Origin: an uncultured Latescibacterota bacterium
Lineage (GTDB): Bacteria > Latescibacterota > UBA2968 > UBA8231
DNA: 64,000 bases
Direction: 5' to 3'
NCBI GenBank assembly: GCA_958295495.1
Contig: OY282352.1
Location: 5,340,049 to 5,404,048, forward strand
Positions 42,209-51,109 of the stretch are shown here, piece after piece (position 1 is the first letter of the stretch; the number at the start of each line of letters is the position of its first letter). The notes beneath the pieces were generated by a model. It had not been told where the DNA came from. It ran no database searches and was given only the letters and a program-made list of their open reading frames with translations. The position numbers were made by a program, and so were the translations under genes.

Positions 42209-42436
42209 GTGCAGTACCGCCACCTGAATCACCAACGCTTTACGCTCGCCGCCATAGACGACGTGATCCGTCGCGGTCGCTGGCGCGACTGGGCCGAACT
42301 GCGCCGTGCGGCTCTAGGCGACAAGGCCCTGCTCGACAAAATCGAGCGCGTCTGCGCCCATTGCTCCGCCGACCCACGCGCTCAGCGTCATCGCTTTTGG
42401 ATGCACTATGTCAGAAAACACCGCAGTGCTTCCTGA
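42209..42436 (+). CDS. Small conserved protein upstream of a nucleotidyltransferase remnant
   Basis: GTG 42209 has a strong AGGAAGAGGAAG upstream, giving 75 residues starting 'QYRHLNHQRFTLAAIDDVIRR', then 'RWRDWAELRRAALGDKALL' and ending 'HRFWMHYVRKHRSAS'. I recognise this as a recurring small protein found in front of AbiEii-like or other nucleotidyltransferase genes, perhaps the antitoxin-like partner. It overlaps the next frame by 29 bases. Its function is unproved. Confidence 0.6.
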   Translation: MQYRHLNHQRFTLAAIDDVIRRGRWRDWAELRRAALGDKALLDKIERVCAHCSADPRAQRHRFWMHYVRKHRSAS

Positions 42437-42711
42437 TTGGGAGCGCGTACTGTCGGCCGCGTACCGCCTCCAGCAGGTCCTACCCGAAGCTGTGCTGGTA
42501 GGCGGGACCGCAGCGGCCATCCATGCCGAGCATCGCCTTTCCCAAGACGCGGATCGCGTAGTGCCCGACCTGCGCCGCCGGTTCGACGAGATTCTCGCCC
42601 AATTAGAAATACAAGAACCTCGCCGCACAGTGGCACGACTGGAACGCGGTGACGGCCGTTTGCGCCCATGTAGCGGTCGTTGTCTTTGATTACGTCTGCG
42701 AACAAAAGTGA
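42408..42711 (+). pseudogene. AbiEii-like nucleotidyltransferase toxin, internally deleted
   Basis: From ATG 42408 the frame gives 'WERVLSAAYRLQQVLPEAVLVGGTAAAIHAEH' (in pieces), with the nucleotidyltransferase 'GGTAAA' motif, then 'DADRVVPDLRRRFDEILAQL', after which similarity ends and the frame stops at 42689. In another frame 42625-42711 encodes 'WHDWNAVTAVCAHVAVVVFDYVCEQK', which reads like the family's normal C-terminus. About two thirds of the gene between them is missing. The likely explanation is an internal deletion, leaving only the small partner gene upstream intact. Confidence 0.55.
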
Positions 42712-42722
42712 AGGAGCTTTCC

Positions 42723-43451
42723 ATGCCGCCCCGACGCCAGCCCGACGGCCGCCCCGAATGGCGCAGCGTTGACGAACTATTGGCCCAAGCCATAGCTGGC
42801 GAGGATTTTGCCACGCTGCCCGGCAAAGGGCAACCCCTCGACCTGAGCGCTTACTTTGCCAGCGGCCCCGAACACCGCATCGCCGGCAAGCTGCTCAAGG
42901 ACAACGCGGTTTTGCCCCAAGCCTTGCAGGACCGCCGCGACGCCGAGCAACTTTGCACCCAAGCCAGCCAAACGCTAGCGGCGCAAAAAGACTATCTGTC
43001 GGCGTTAAAGGCCAAAATTTGTCCCCAAGCTCCGGCTCTGTGCCGCTTCTTCCCCGACCGCCCAACCGCATTGGCCGCCCTCGGCCTACCGCATTGGCCC
43101 GAATACTTCTCCGAACCAGCGGGTGCGCCCTTGCCCACCCGCCGAGCCTTGCTCGACGGGGCCAGACGCCTAACCGAACTCGTCGCTGCATACAACCGTC
43201 GCAGCGAAGTTGCCATCGCCGAGTACCTAGGCTCCCTGCGCCAAGCCAACGCTTGCATTGAGCGGCTCAACCAACAAGTGGCTTTCTCGCGGCACTCGCC
43301 CGCCGGCTTGCAGCTTAAGGCCACAGACCTCACCGAGGCCGAAGTCCAAGTACGCACGGCACTTCCTCCCCTGACGCCCTTACCCGCCGATCTAGCCCAG
43401 CGGTTAGACCAGTATTACAAGGCGGTGCGCCCCTCGCTCTGGCGGCTCTAA
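42723..43451 (+). CDS. DUF1992 / DnaJC28-like domain protein
   Basis: The 242-residue protein starts at ATG 42723, eight bases after AAGGAG. The first 80 residues contain the DUF1992 signature 'VDELLAQAIAGEDFATLPGKGQPLDL' (abbreviated) and 'RIAGKLLKDNAVLPQAL'. The rest is mostly helical with the conserved 'LVAAYNRRSEVAIAEYLGSL' segment. The family is widespread and has no fixed function; eukaryotic members join it to a J-domain. Its stop overlaps the convergent amidohydrolase gene by four bases. Confidence 0.78.
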   Translation: MPPRRQPDGRPEWRSVDELLAQAIAGEDFATLPGKGQPLDLSAYFASGPEHRIAGKLLKDNAVLPQALQDRRDAEQLCTQASQTLAAQKDYLSALKAKICPQAPALCRFFPDRPTALAALGLPHWPEYFSEPAGAPLPTRRALLDGARRLTELVAAYNRRSEVAIAEYLGSLRQANACIERLNQQVAFSRHSPAGLQLKATDLTEAEVQVRTALPPLTPLPADLAQRLDQYYKAVRPSLWRL

Positions 43452-44263
43452 AAAAACAGCCGCATGGCCGTTTCCCCCAACACCTGCTCCCGCTCTGCCG
43501 CGTTCAGCCCCAATTCCTCGGTGAACACCGCCAAATGCTGGGCATAAGTCGATTTTTCCAACCAGTGCTCGCACGGGAAATCTGATCCCCAGATACAGCG
43601 CTGGGGGCCAAAGGCGGCGAGCAGATGGCGCAGTTGCGGGTGCGTATCGGCGAAGGGGTACTCCTGCTGTGAGCTAGTCACCGCAAAGGTGAGTTTGGCG
43701 TGGAGTTGGCCAAATCGCGCCAAAGCCGCCGCTTGGCGCACCGCCGCGTCCTCAATCCCGCCAGCCGCCACCGGATAGGCGCAGTGGTCCAGCACCACCG
43801 GGACGTGGGGGAATCGCTCTAGCAAAGCTGCCAACTCGCCGAGTTGTTCCTGGCGCAAATGGGCGCAAATTACCGCGCCGATTTCGCCGGCCCGATGCCA
43901 GAGCCGCTCCGCCCCAGGCTGGTCGTATCCTGTGGGCGCGGCTTCGACGCGGACCCCCTTGACGTTGTATCCGGTCACCAGCCGCTCCAGCTCGTCAGGG
44001 CTATCGTCCCCGGCCGGATCCAAAGTGCAGACCCCGACCGTCCAGTCGGCATGGGCCCGGGCCGTATCGGCCAACAACCGATTGTCCCAGCCCCTTGCCG
44101 ACCCGGTTTGGATCAGCACCACGCGCTCGACGCCATTGGCCTGGGTTTCACGGCGCAAGTGTTCGATGGTCCCTATGCCCGGCGACGGACGGAAGGGGTC
44201 CTCTTTCATGGGGTATTGCGTCTCGTCTCCGTGGTAAATATGTGCGTGTGTATCGACGATCAT
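43448..44263 (-). CDS. Amidohydrolase-2-family metal-dependent hydrolase
   Basis: The start is ATG 44263, placed by AAGGAG nine bases upstream and by homology beginning 'MIVDTHAHIYHG', with the metal-binding HxH. The 271-residue TIM barrel continues 'VERVVLIQTGSA', 'DWTVGVCTLDP', 'VKGVRVEA', 'HVPVVLDHCAYP' with a metal His, and 'CIWGSDFPCEH' with the last metal-binding Asp. It belongs to the lactonase/decarboxylase-like branch of the family that hydrolyses small organic acids or sugar lactones. The substrate is unknown. Confidence 0.85.
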   Translation of the reverse strand: MIVDTHAHIYHGDETQYPMKEDPFRPSPGIGTIEHLRRETQANGVERVVLIQTGSARGWDNRLLADTARAHADWTVGVCTLDPAGDDSPDELERLVTGYNVKGVRVEAAPTGYDQPGAERLWHRAGEIGAVICAHLRQEQLGELAALLERFPHVPVVLDHCAYPVAAGGIEDAAVRQAAALARFGQLHAKLTFAVTSSQQEYPFADTHPQLRHLLAAFGPQRCIWGSDFPCEHWLEKSTYAQHLAVFTEELGLNAAEREQVLGETAMRLFF

Positions 44264-44393
44264 CGCCGGCTCCTTTCCGCAGTCTATGCAGCGGTGGAAC
44301 ATAAAGAACAACCGGACCGTTCAAAACTTGCCCGAATCTACCCGCTAGGTATATTTCCATAATTACTTCTCTGCTCGAACCCCTACATAATCC

Positions 44394-45305
44394 ATGCGTC
44401 TATACCTCAAGCGAGCCTTGATCGCCTTGCTGCTTTTGGCACCGATGTTGTACGGTGCTTTTGCCCTGACATCGCATCCTTTAGCACCGCATCCCTACTT
44501 CGCGGCAGGGGATGTCTTGGTCATTGCCCACCGGGGCGGCAAGGGGCTGGCACCGGAAAACACGCTGGCGGCCTTTGCCCACTCGGCCGCGTTGGGGGTC
44601 GATGTGCTAGAAATGGACTTGCGCTCGAGCAGCGACGGCGCGCTCATCGTCTTGCACGACCGGCGCGTCGATCGCACGACCAACGGCCAAGGCCCAGTCG
44701 ATAGCTTGAGCCTAGCCCAATTGAAACAGCTAGACGCCGGCTACCACTTCAGCTTAGACGGCCAAACCTTTCCCTATCGCGGCCAAGGGGTCGCAATCCC
44801 CACCCTAGACGAGGTATTTACGGCCTTTCCCAACATGCGCTTTCTCATCGAAATCAAAGACGACTCCGCCGCGTTAGTACGCGACTTCTGCCGCACGCTC
44901 CAGCGCTTCGAGCTAAGCGACCGCGTCATCGCCGCCTCGTTTCACAGCGGTCCCTTAGCGAGCTTGCGCCAGACGTGCCCCGCAGTGGCGACTTCAGCTT
45001 CTTCAGCAGCAGGAATGTCCTTTATCTTGCTCCACTGGCTGAGGCTCGACGCGGCTTACCACCCCACTAGCCAAGCCTTTCAGTTCCCGACCCACTTAGG
45101 CGAGATCGACCTGATCGACCAGCGTTTCATCGCCCGCGCCCACGCCCACAACATCCAAGTCCACGCCTGGACCATCAACGATCCCGACGCCATGCAGCAC
45201 TACCTAGACCTGGGCGTCGAGGGCCTAATCACCGACTATCCCGACCGCCTGCTACGCATCCTGCAACGCCGGCCCACAGAGGAGACACCATGGGCGACCC
45301 AGTAG
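44394..45305 (+). CDS. Membrane-anchored glycerophosphodiester phosphodiesterase
   Basis: The 303-residue protein begins with a membrane helix ('LKRALIALLLLAPMLYGAFAL'), then the GDPD active site: 'VIAHRGGKGLAPENTLAAF', 'DVLEMDLRSSSDGALIVLHD', 'DRTTNGQGPV' and 'RFLIEIKDD'. 'HAWTINDPDAMQHYLDLGVEGLITDYPDRLL' is the usual end, given here in abbreviated wording. The catalytic domain is likely periplasmic. It overlaps the LolD-like ATPase gene by 16 bases, so it is translated with an exporter operon. It is distinct from the soluble GDPD at 24771. Confidence 0.9.
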   Translation: MRLYLKRALIALLLLAPMLYGAFALTSHPLAPHPYFAAGDVLVIAHRGGKGLAPENTLAAFAHSAALGVDVLEMDLRSSSDGALIVLHDRRVDRTTNGQGPVDSLSLAQLKQLDAGYHFSLDGQTFPYRGQGVAIPTLDEVFTAFPNMRFLIEIKDDSAALVRDFCRTLQRFELSDRVIAASFHSGPLASLRQTCPAVATSASSAAGMSFILLHWLRLDAAYHPTSQAFQFPTHLGEIDLIDQRFIARAHAHNIQVHAWTINDPDAMQHYLDLGVEGLITDYPDRLLRILQRRPTEETPWATQ

Positions 45306-45979
45306 CCCTGAACGTACAGCATCTGACCAAAACCTACGGCACGGGACCAAACGCCCTGACGGTCCTCGCCGATGTAAGCTTCGCCTTAGCGGCTGGTGCC
45401 ACTTGCGCGGTTGTCGGCCCCTCGGGCAGCGGCAAAACCACGCTGCTCGGATTGTGCGCTGGGCTGGACCGCGCCAGTGCTGGCTCAGTCGCGCTCGACG
45501 GCGTGGCGCTAGGCGGTCTCGACGAAGATCAGCGCGCGCACCTCCGCAGCGAAAAGGTCGGCTTCGTCTTCCAAAACTTCCAGCTCATCCCCACCCTCAG
45601 TGCCCTCGAAAACGCCATGGTGCCGCTCGAATTGCGCCGCGAGCCAAACGCCCGCGAGCGCGCCGCCGACCTCCTCGACCGGGTCGGCTTGGGCGACCGG
45701 CTGCACCACTACCCAGCGCAGCTTTCCGGGGGCGAGCAGCAGCGCGTAGCCCTCGCACGGGCCTTTATCAACCGCCCCGCGCTGCTCTTTGCCGACGAGC
45801 CTACCGGAAACCTCGACGACGGCACCAGCGGCAAAGTGCGGGACCTGCTCTTCAGCCTCAACGAGGAATCTGGCGCCACCCTAATTTTGGTCACCCACGA
45901 TCTGACGCTGGCCGGCCTCACCCAGCGCATCATCCGCCTCCAAGGCGGCCGAGTGGCCGCCGACCAGCCGGTCCCATGA
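45290..45979 (+). CDS. ABC exporter ATP-binding protein (LolD/YbbA type)
   Basis: The 229-residue ATPase has Walker A 'GPSGSGKTTLLGLCAGLD', Q-loop 'FVFQNFQLIPTLSALENAMVPL', signature 'LSGGEQQRVALARAF', Walker B 'LLFADEPTGNLD' and switch 'LVTHDLTLA'. The FQ-LIPTL-ENV-like and ADEPTGNLD wording puts it with YbbA/LolD, partners of large FtsX-fold permeases. Its stop overlaps the permease ATG by four bases. Like YbbA-YbbP, the pair sits beside a TesA-like esterase gene (48501, opposite strand), which strengthens the assignment. Confidence 0.92.
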   Translation: MGDPVALNVQHLTKTYGTGPNALTVLADVSFALAAGATCAVVGPSGSGKTTLLGLCAGLDRASAGSVALDGVALGGLDEDQRAHLRSEKVGFVFQNFQLIPTLSALENAMVPLELRREPNARERAADLLDRVGLGDRLHHYPAQLSGGEQQRVALARAFINRPALLFADEPTGNLDDGTSGKVRDLLFSLNEESGATLILVTHDLTLAGLTQRIIRLQGGRVAADQPVP

Positions 45980-48504
45980 TGGGCTGGCTCGGCAAAATGG
46001 CTTGGCGCGACAGCCGCAGCCACCGCCGCAAACTGCTGCTTTTTACCTCTTCGATCTCCATCGGTATTGGTGCGCTCGTCGGCTTGGGCAGCCTCAGCTC
46101 CGCGCTGCAAGGGGCCATGGACCAACAAGCCGCCGCGCTCTTAGGGGCCGATATGGCGCTGACGAGCCGCCAGCCCTTCACGCCAGCCGCCGAGGCGCTC
46201 ATAGATTCGCTCGGCGGAGTTCAGGCGCGCCAAGTTGCTTTCAATTCCATGATTTACCTGCCCAAGACCCAGAGCACCCGCCTCGCCCAGATCCGCGCCC
46301 TCGCTGGCCCTTTTCCCTTTTACGGCGAGCTAAAAACAGCACCGGCCGCGGCCGCGCACCACTTCCGCACCCAGCCCCAAGCCCTCGTTGACGAGGCACT
46401 CATGTTGCAGTTTGGCGCGGCGGTCGGCGACTCGATCAAGATCGGCGATACGGTCTTCCGCATCGGTGGCCGACTCCTGCGCGTCCCCGGCGAGAACGCC
46501 CTCTTTAGCGACATCCAGCCGCGCGTCTATATCTCGATGTCCTACCTCGACGCCACTCGCCTGATCCAACGAGGCAGCCGGGTCACCTACAGCGCCTTTT
46601 TCCGCTTTGCCGAGCGGGATGTCCAAGCACTAGCCGAGTCCATCCGCCCGCACACTCGCGGCGACCGCCTCCGGCTCGAAACCATCGCCAGCCGCAAGGC
46701 ACGCCTCGGCCGCACCCTCAACAACCTCTACCACTTCTTAAACTTAGGCAGCTTTATCGCCCTGCTGCTCGGCGGCGTGGGCGTGGCCAGCGCCATCCAC
46801 ACCTATACCAAGCAGAAACTGCCCACCGTTGCCGTGCTGCGTAGCCTCGGCACCACCGCCCGTCAGACCGTCTCGATCTATCTAATCCAAGCCGGGGGCA
46901 TGGGGTTGGTCGGCTCGCTCGCCGGGGTCCTGCTCGGGGTCGGGGTCCTCTACCTGCTCCCCAACGTCCTCGCCGACGTGTTGCCCCTGCAAGTTGAGCC
47001 GCGCTTTGCTCCCCTCGCCGTCTTGGAGGGGCTCGGGCTCGGCGTCGGCCTGTCGCTGCTGTTTGCCGCTCGGCCGCTTTTGGCCATCCGCGGGACCTCG
47101 CCACTCCTGACCCTGCGGGCCTCCTTTGAAGACGACCAACCAGCCGACAGCGGCTTGCTGCGCTGGGCTTTGTACTTGGGGATAGCCCTAACGACCGCGC
47201 TCTTTGCCTACCGACTCACTGGTAGCTGGCCGCTGGCCCTTGGCTTTGCCGGCGGGGTTGGGGCCGCCTTTGCGCTCTTGACGCTTACGGCTCGCGCAAT
47301 CATCTACGGCACTCGGCGGTTCTTTCCCGCCTCTTGGAGCTATATCTGGCGTCAGGGCTTGGCCAACCTCTACCGACCCAACAACCAGACTACGCTGCTG
47401 ATGTTGGGCCTCGGGCTGGGGACTTTCCTGCTCAGCACCCTCTTCCTGACCCAGACCAACCTGCTGTCCCAAATCAAAAGCGTCGGCTCCGACCAAAATC
47501 CCAACGTCGTGCTCTTCGACATCCAAACCGACCAGCGCCAAGAGCTAAACGCCCTCGTCGCCGGGATGGAACTGCCGCTGTTGCAACAGATGCCCATCGT
47601 CACCATGCACATCCACAGCGTCAAAGGCCAACCCGCCCGCGCCATGCTTCGCGATACCACCGCTAGCAACGGCCGGCGCGGCAATTGGGCCTTGCGGCAC
47701 GAGTACCGCGCGACCTATCGCGATTTCCTCACCGAGACCGAAGAGATCGTCGCCGGCACCTGGCGCAGCCAACCCGCGGGCGACACCCTTTACGTCTCCC
47801 TCGAAACAGACGTCGCCTCCTCCTTGGGCGTTGGCGTTGGCGACTCGCTAACCTTTGATGTCCAAGGGGTTCCTATCGAAGTGGTCGTCGGCAGTCTGCG
47901 CCGCGTCAACTGGCAGCGGATCATGCCCAATTTTCTCGTGGTCTTCACCCCCGGCATCCTCGAACCCGCGCCGCAATCCCACGTCCTCGTCACCCGCGCC
48001 GCCACAACCGCGCAAATGGCCGCCCTGCAGCGAGCCACCGTGCAGCGGTTCCCCAATGTCTCGGTCATCGATCTCGGCAGCATCCTCAGCACGGTCGATA
48101 CCATCCTCGCCAAGGTCTCGCTGGTGGTCCGCTTTATGGCCCTTTTCAGCGTCTTGGTTGGCCTGATCGTGCTCGTCGGCGTGATTGCCAGCAGCCGCTA
48201 CCAACGCATCGAGGAAAGCGTCTTGCTCAAGACCTTGGGGGCCAGTCGCCGCCAAGTGGTAGCGATCATGGCACTCGAATATCTGTTTTTGGGAGCTTTT
48301 GCCGCGGCAACCGGGGCGATCCTGTCTCTGGGGGGCGTCTGGGCCTTGAGCCGCTATCTCTTCGAGATTGGCTTCGCGCCCAACTACCTACCGCTGGTCC
48401 TCGCCTTTGGCGCGGTCAGTCTGCTAACAGTCGCCGTCGGCATGGTCTCCAGCCGCGGCGTCCACACCAGCCCACCGCTCGAAGTCCTGCGCTCGCTCGG
48501 CTAG
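45976..48504 (+). CDS. Large FtsX-fold ABC permease (YbbP-like)
   Basis: The start at ATG 45976 overlaps the ATPase stop; 842 residues. The layout is one N-terminal helix ('LLLFTSSISIGIGALVGLGSL'), a periplasmic domain, an FtsX core of three helices around 250-370 ('ALLLGGVGVASAIHTYTKQK', 'TVAVLRSLGTTARQ'), more helices, a second periplasmic domain, and a second FtsX core near the end ('RFMALFSVLVGLIVLVGVIASS', 'ESVLLKTLGASRRQVV'). This duplicated architecture and length match YbbP. The pair with the ATPase may export lipids or hydrophobic compounds; the substrate is unproven. Confidence 0.9.
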   Translation: MMGWLGKMAWRDSRSHRRKLLLFTSSISIGIGALVGLGSLSSALQGAMDQQAAALLGADMALTSRQPFTPAAEALIDSLGGVQARQVAFNSMIYLPKTQSTRLAQIRALAGPFPFYGELKTAPAAAAHHFRTQPQALVDEALMLQFGAAVGDSIKIGDTVFRIGGRLLRVPGENALFSDIQPRVYISMSYLDATRLIQRGSRVTYSAFFRFAERDVQALAESIRPHTRGDRLRLETIASRKARLGRTLNNLYHFLNLGSFIALLLGGVGVASAIHTYTKQKLPTVAVLRSLGTTARQTVSIYLIQAGGMGLVGSLAGVLLGVGVLYLLPNVLADVLPLQVEPRFAPLAVLEGLGLGVGLSLLFAARPLLAIRGTSPLLTLRASFEDDQPADSGLLRWALYLGIALTTALFAYRLTGSWPLALGFAGGVGAAFALLTLTARAIIYGTRRFFPASWSYIWRQGLANLYRPNNQTTLLMLGLGLGTFLLSTLFLTQTNLLSQIKSVGSDQNPNVVLFDIQTDQRQELNALVAGMELPLLQQMPIVTMHIHSVKGQPARAMLRDTTASNGRRGNWALRHEYRATYRDFLTETEEIVAGTWRSQPAGDTLYVSLETDVASSLGVGVGDSLTFDVQGVPIEVVVGSLRRVNWQRIMPNFLVVFTPGILEPAPQSHVLVTRAATTAQMAALQRATVQRFPNVSVIDLGSILSTVDTILAKVSLVVRFMALFSVLVGLIVLVGVIASSRYQRIEESVLLKTLGASRRQVVAIMALEYLFLGAFAAATGAILSLGGVWALSRYLFEIGFAPNYLPLVLAFGAVSLLTVAVGMVSSRGVHTSPPLEVLRSLG

Positions 48505-49133
48505 CGGCGCAATCCCTCTAGCACCGGGCCTAGCGTCGTCCACACGGTCTCGGCGACGATCTGGTGACCTGCGGCGTTGGGATGGTTGCCGTCGGGCAGG
48601 TTCAGCGCGGGTTGGTCGCCCACGCCTTCTAACAGGAAGGGAATCAAGGCCGCGGCGTTTTTTTTTGCCAACGCCGGGAAGATCGCGGCAAACGCCTCTG
48701 CGTATTCCGCGCCCAAATTGGGCGGCATCTGCATCCCGGCGATGACCAAGGCTGCTTTGGGATTTTTCGCTTTCACCCGCTCGACGATTTGTTGCAGGTT
48801 GGCGTGGGTGTCTTTGGGATCTACTCCGCGCAGGCCGTCGTTGGCTCCCAATTCAAGGACGAACACGTCGATGGGGCGGCGCAAGAGCCAGTCAATGCGG
48901 CGCAACCCACCGGCTGAAGTTTCGCCGCCAAGCCCGGCATTGAAGACTTCAAAGTTCCAGCCGAGCGAATCGATCCGCGCCTGCACCAAAGCCGGGAAGG
49001 CCTGTTCGCGGTCGAGGCCGTAGCCGGCGGTCAGACTATCGCCAAAAAAGAGAATGACGCGGCTGGAGTCCGCCTCTTCGGCATAGACGCTGCCGCCGAG
49101 CAACGTTAGGGCCAACGCGATGTATTTCACCAT
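48501..49133 (-). CDS. TesA-like arylesterase / GDSL lipase
   Basis: The start is ATG 49133 after AAGGTG, giving 210 residues with a signal peptide ('MVKYIALALTLLGGSVYAEE'). The SGNH motifs are all present: 'ILFFGDSLTAGYGL' with catalytic Ser, Gly in 'NAGLGGETSAGGL', Asn in 'LELGANDGLRG', and Asp/His in 'LPDGNHPNAAGHQIVA'. It is a periplasmic esterase or thioesterase of the TesA kind. It converges with the YbbA/YbbP-like genes, overlapping by four bases; in many Proteobacteria tesA sits beside ybbAP, so the link is conserved though strand order differs. Confidence 0.9.
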   Translation of the reverse strand: MVKYIALALTLLGGSVYAEEADSSRVILFFGDSLTAGYGLDREQAFPALVQARIDSLGWNFEVFNAGLGGETSAGGLRRIDWLLRRPIDVFVLELGANDGLRGVDPKDTHANLQQIVERVKAKNPKAALVIAGMQMPPNLGAEYAEAFAAIFPALAKKNAAALIPFLLEGVGDQPALNLPDGNHPNAAGHQIVAETVWTTLGPVLEGLRR

Positions 49134-49134
49134 T

Positions 49135-49353
49135 TCACCTTGGGTTTGGCTTTGGAAAATCCGAGGATTGCAACGCAATAGTTACGCATGGCCTACCTCT
49201 TTCGAGCCTGATGTTGGCATCGTCAATCTCCCTCCAATCCTCCTCGCCGTCTCGGCAAAACGCAGCCGGGACGTTGTACCTAAAGGAGCGATCGTTCAAA
49301 TACCAATCATTGCTTTGATCCAGACTTACGAATGCTGATTGTTTTTTAACATG
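49135..49353 (-). other. Start-less open frame, possible gene remnant
   Basis: A minus frame stays open for 72 codons before the esterase gene and reads plausibly like protein ('SNDWYLNDRSFRYNVPAAF', 'EEDWREIDDANIRLERGR', 'IALQSSDF'), but it has no start codon before an upstream stop. It may be the tail of a lost gene. The rest of the 410-base stretch 49134-49544 holds nothing I can support. Confidence 0.2.
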
Positions 49354-49544
49354 TCACAGGCAGCTAGTAGTTGTCTTGCAATTACAAGGGCAAAGACAAG
49401 AGTATGCACAATGTCGCTAGATTCGGCCCTCGACATCGCCAGCCTTACCCGTGGGGGAGCGGTTGTTGGCCGATGATCCCCGGGCCGAGGACAGAAGGAC
49501 TTCCCATCAGCGTTGACCGCAACTTCGGTCCGTACTGAGTGATT

Positions 49545-49754
49545 TCAAATTCCATTACGCCGGAGGTCATTGGTCTTTCCATCCTCGTCCTCACCGAGAA
49601 TGAGAATTCGGTCGCCATCGATCACCGACCCACCATCGGGGTCGTCCGCAGCGACTCGAATATTCAGATCGATTAGTACCTTACGGCCAGATTCTAGCTC
49701 GAGGAGTGTCATGTCACCGTTACCGACCGGAAAAAACGAAAGCGTACAGGTCAT
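49545..49754 (-). pseudogene. Remnant of a ComEC-like metallo-beta-lactamase-fold protein
   Basis: From ATG 49754 the frame reads 'TCTLSFFPVGNGDMTLLELESGRKVLIDLNIR', given here in short: the first strands of the MBL-fold domain seen in ComEC-like effector proteins, where 'VGNGD...' binds near the metal site. It breaks after 'AADDPD'. The remaining 30 residues ('GGSVIDGDRILILGEDEDGKTN') look like a later part of the same protein. The HxHxDH metal motif is absent. This is a gene with a large internal deletion and a lost C-terminus, next to the XRE-ImmA operon and divergent from it. Confidence 0.5.
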
Positions 49755-49773
49755 AGCTGCCTCCATTGAAAAA

Positions 49774-49852
49774 GTAAATTTACTAAAAAATAAGTCCGAT
49801 AATAGAACAAAACAAGTATATATTTGACAAAATTTGTCCGATTTAGTACATT
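49774..49852 (+). promoter_or_regulatory. Promoter and operator repeats of the XRE-ImmA/PIN operon
   Basis: TTGACA (49824-49829) and TACATT (49847-49852) are 17 bases apart, a near-consensus promoter. The -10 ends only ten bases before ATG 49863, so the message would be almost leaderless. GTCCGAT occurs at 49794-49800 and 49836-49842, 42 bases (four helical turns) apart, the second between the -35 and -10. GTAAATTTAC (49774-49783) is a perfect palindrome. These sites fit autoregulation by the operon's own helix-turn-helix protein. Confidence 0.65.
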
Positions 49853-49862
49853 CTGGATTATA

Positions 49863-51101
49863 ATGGATCCAATCAAGCTCGGCATCCAGCTACGAGCCGC
49901 CCGTGAAACGCGGGGACTCAGCCAACAGGCAGCGGCGGACGCCCTTGGCGTACCGCGCACGGCGGTCACCCAAATCGAGTCAGGTAAGCGTTCCGTCTCC
50001 ACGCTGGAGCTGACGAAACTGGCCGAATGCTATCGCCATCCCGTATCTCACTTCTTCAGAGAAGCCGTGGAAGACGAAAACGAGGACGTTCTCGTCGCCT
50101 TGCACCGAATCGTCCCTAGCCTAAAGCGGGATTCGGAGGTACGTGAACAGATAGACCGTTGCGTCTCCCTGTGTCGCGAGGGGGTCGTGCTGGAGAAAAT
50201 CCTAGGGCTGGGGCCGCGGACCGGGCCGCCAGTGCATAACGTGCGGGTTCCTCGCACGGCCGGACAGGCCGTGACTCAAGCGGAACAACTCGCCGATGAG
50301 GAGCGGTACCGACTCAACATTGGCAATGCTCCTTTAGCCGACGTTTCGGAACTAATCGGTTCTCAGGGCATTTGGGCATCCGGCATTGAATTGCCCGGGC
50401 ACATGTCCGGTTTGTTCCTGCGCCATCCTTCAATCGGCTTGGCTATTCTCGTCAACGCCTCACATCCGCGTGGACGAAAGCGATTTTCCTATGCACACGA
50501 ATATGCCCATGCGCTGTTCGACCGGGAACGGACCATTTCGATTTCTAGCACCGATAATTCGGCGGAGTTGGTGGAAAAGCGGGCGAACGCCTTTGCCGCG
50601 GCGTTTCTCATGCCGAGAAACGGGGTGTCTGAAGTGTTGCGAACCTTGGACAAGGGGCTGCCTGCCCGCCATGAGCAAACGATATTCGATGCTGCGAGCG
50701 GCGGACGTATCCAAGCGGAGTTTCGCCCGCCCGCTAGATCCCAGAGAATCACCTACAAGGACGTTGCGCTGGTGGCCCACCATTTCGGCGTGAGCTACCA
50801 AGCGGCTCTCTATCGCTTGAAGAGCCTCAAATATGTTTCGCAGTCGGCCTCCGGCGGTCTCCTAGACCAAGAACATTTCGGCATGCGCTATCTGCGTCTT
50901 CTCAACAAGCTCGACGAACTAGAAAACCCGGAGCAAAGGCAATACTGGGACCGTGAACTTCGCAGCGAAATCGCGCACTTGGCGATCGAAGCCTATCGTC
51001 GCGAAGATATCTCCCGCGGACGACTTCTCGCACTGAGCAAAACGCTTGAGATTGATGGTAAAGCCCTTCTGATTCTTGCGGAAGCGGCGCACGAGGGCTG
51101 A
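49863..51101 (+). CDS. XRE regulator fused to ImmA/IrrE metallopeptidase
   Basis: The 412-residue protein starts at ATG 49863. Residues 1-60 are an XRE helix-turn-helix ('GIQLRAARETRGLSQQAAAD', 'VPRTAVTQIESGKRSVST'). Residues about 165-260 are an ImmA/IrrE (M78) metalloprotease with the zinc motif 'AHEYAHALFDRE' (HEYAH at 212-216) and 'EKRANAFAAAFLMPR' with the downstream Glu. The C-terminal third is helical. This fused type is normally the antitoxin or regulator half of a two-gene module. Here a PIN-domain gene starts nine bases after its stop. The near-leaderless promoter and repeats upstream suggest autorepression. Confidence 0.88.
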   Translation: MDPIKLGIQLRAARETRGLSQQAAADALGVPRTAVTQIESGKRSVSTLELTKLAECYRHPVSHFFREAVEDENEDVLVALHRIVPSLKRDSEVREQIDRCVSLCREGVVLEKILGLGPRTGPPVHNVRVPRTAGQAVTQAEQLADEERYRLNIGNAPLADVSELIGSQGIWASGIELPGHMSGLFLRHPSIGLAILVNASHPRGRKRFSYAHEYAHALFDRERTISISSTDNSAELVEKRANAFAAAFLMPRNGVSEVLRTLDKGLPARHEQTIFDAASGGRIQAEFRPPARSQRITYKDVALVAHHFGVSYQAALYRLKSLKYVSQSASGGLLDQEHFGMRYLRLLNKLDELENPEQRQYWDRELRSEIAHLAIEAYRREDISRGRLLALSKTLEIDGKALLILAEAAHEG

Positions 51102-51109
51102 GCACGACA

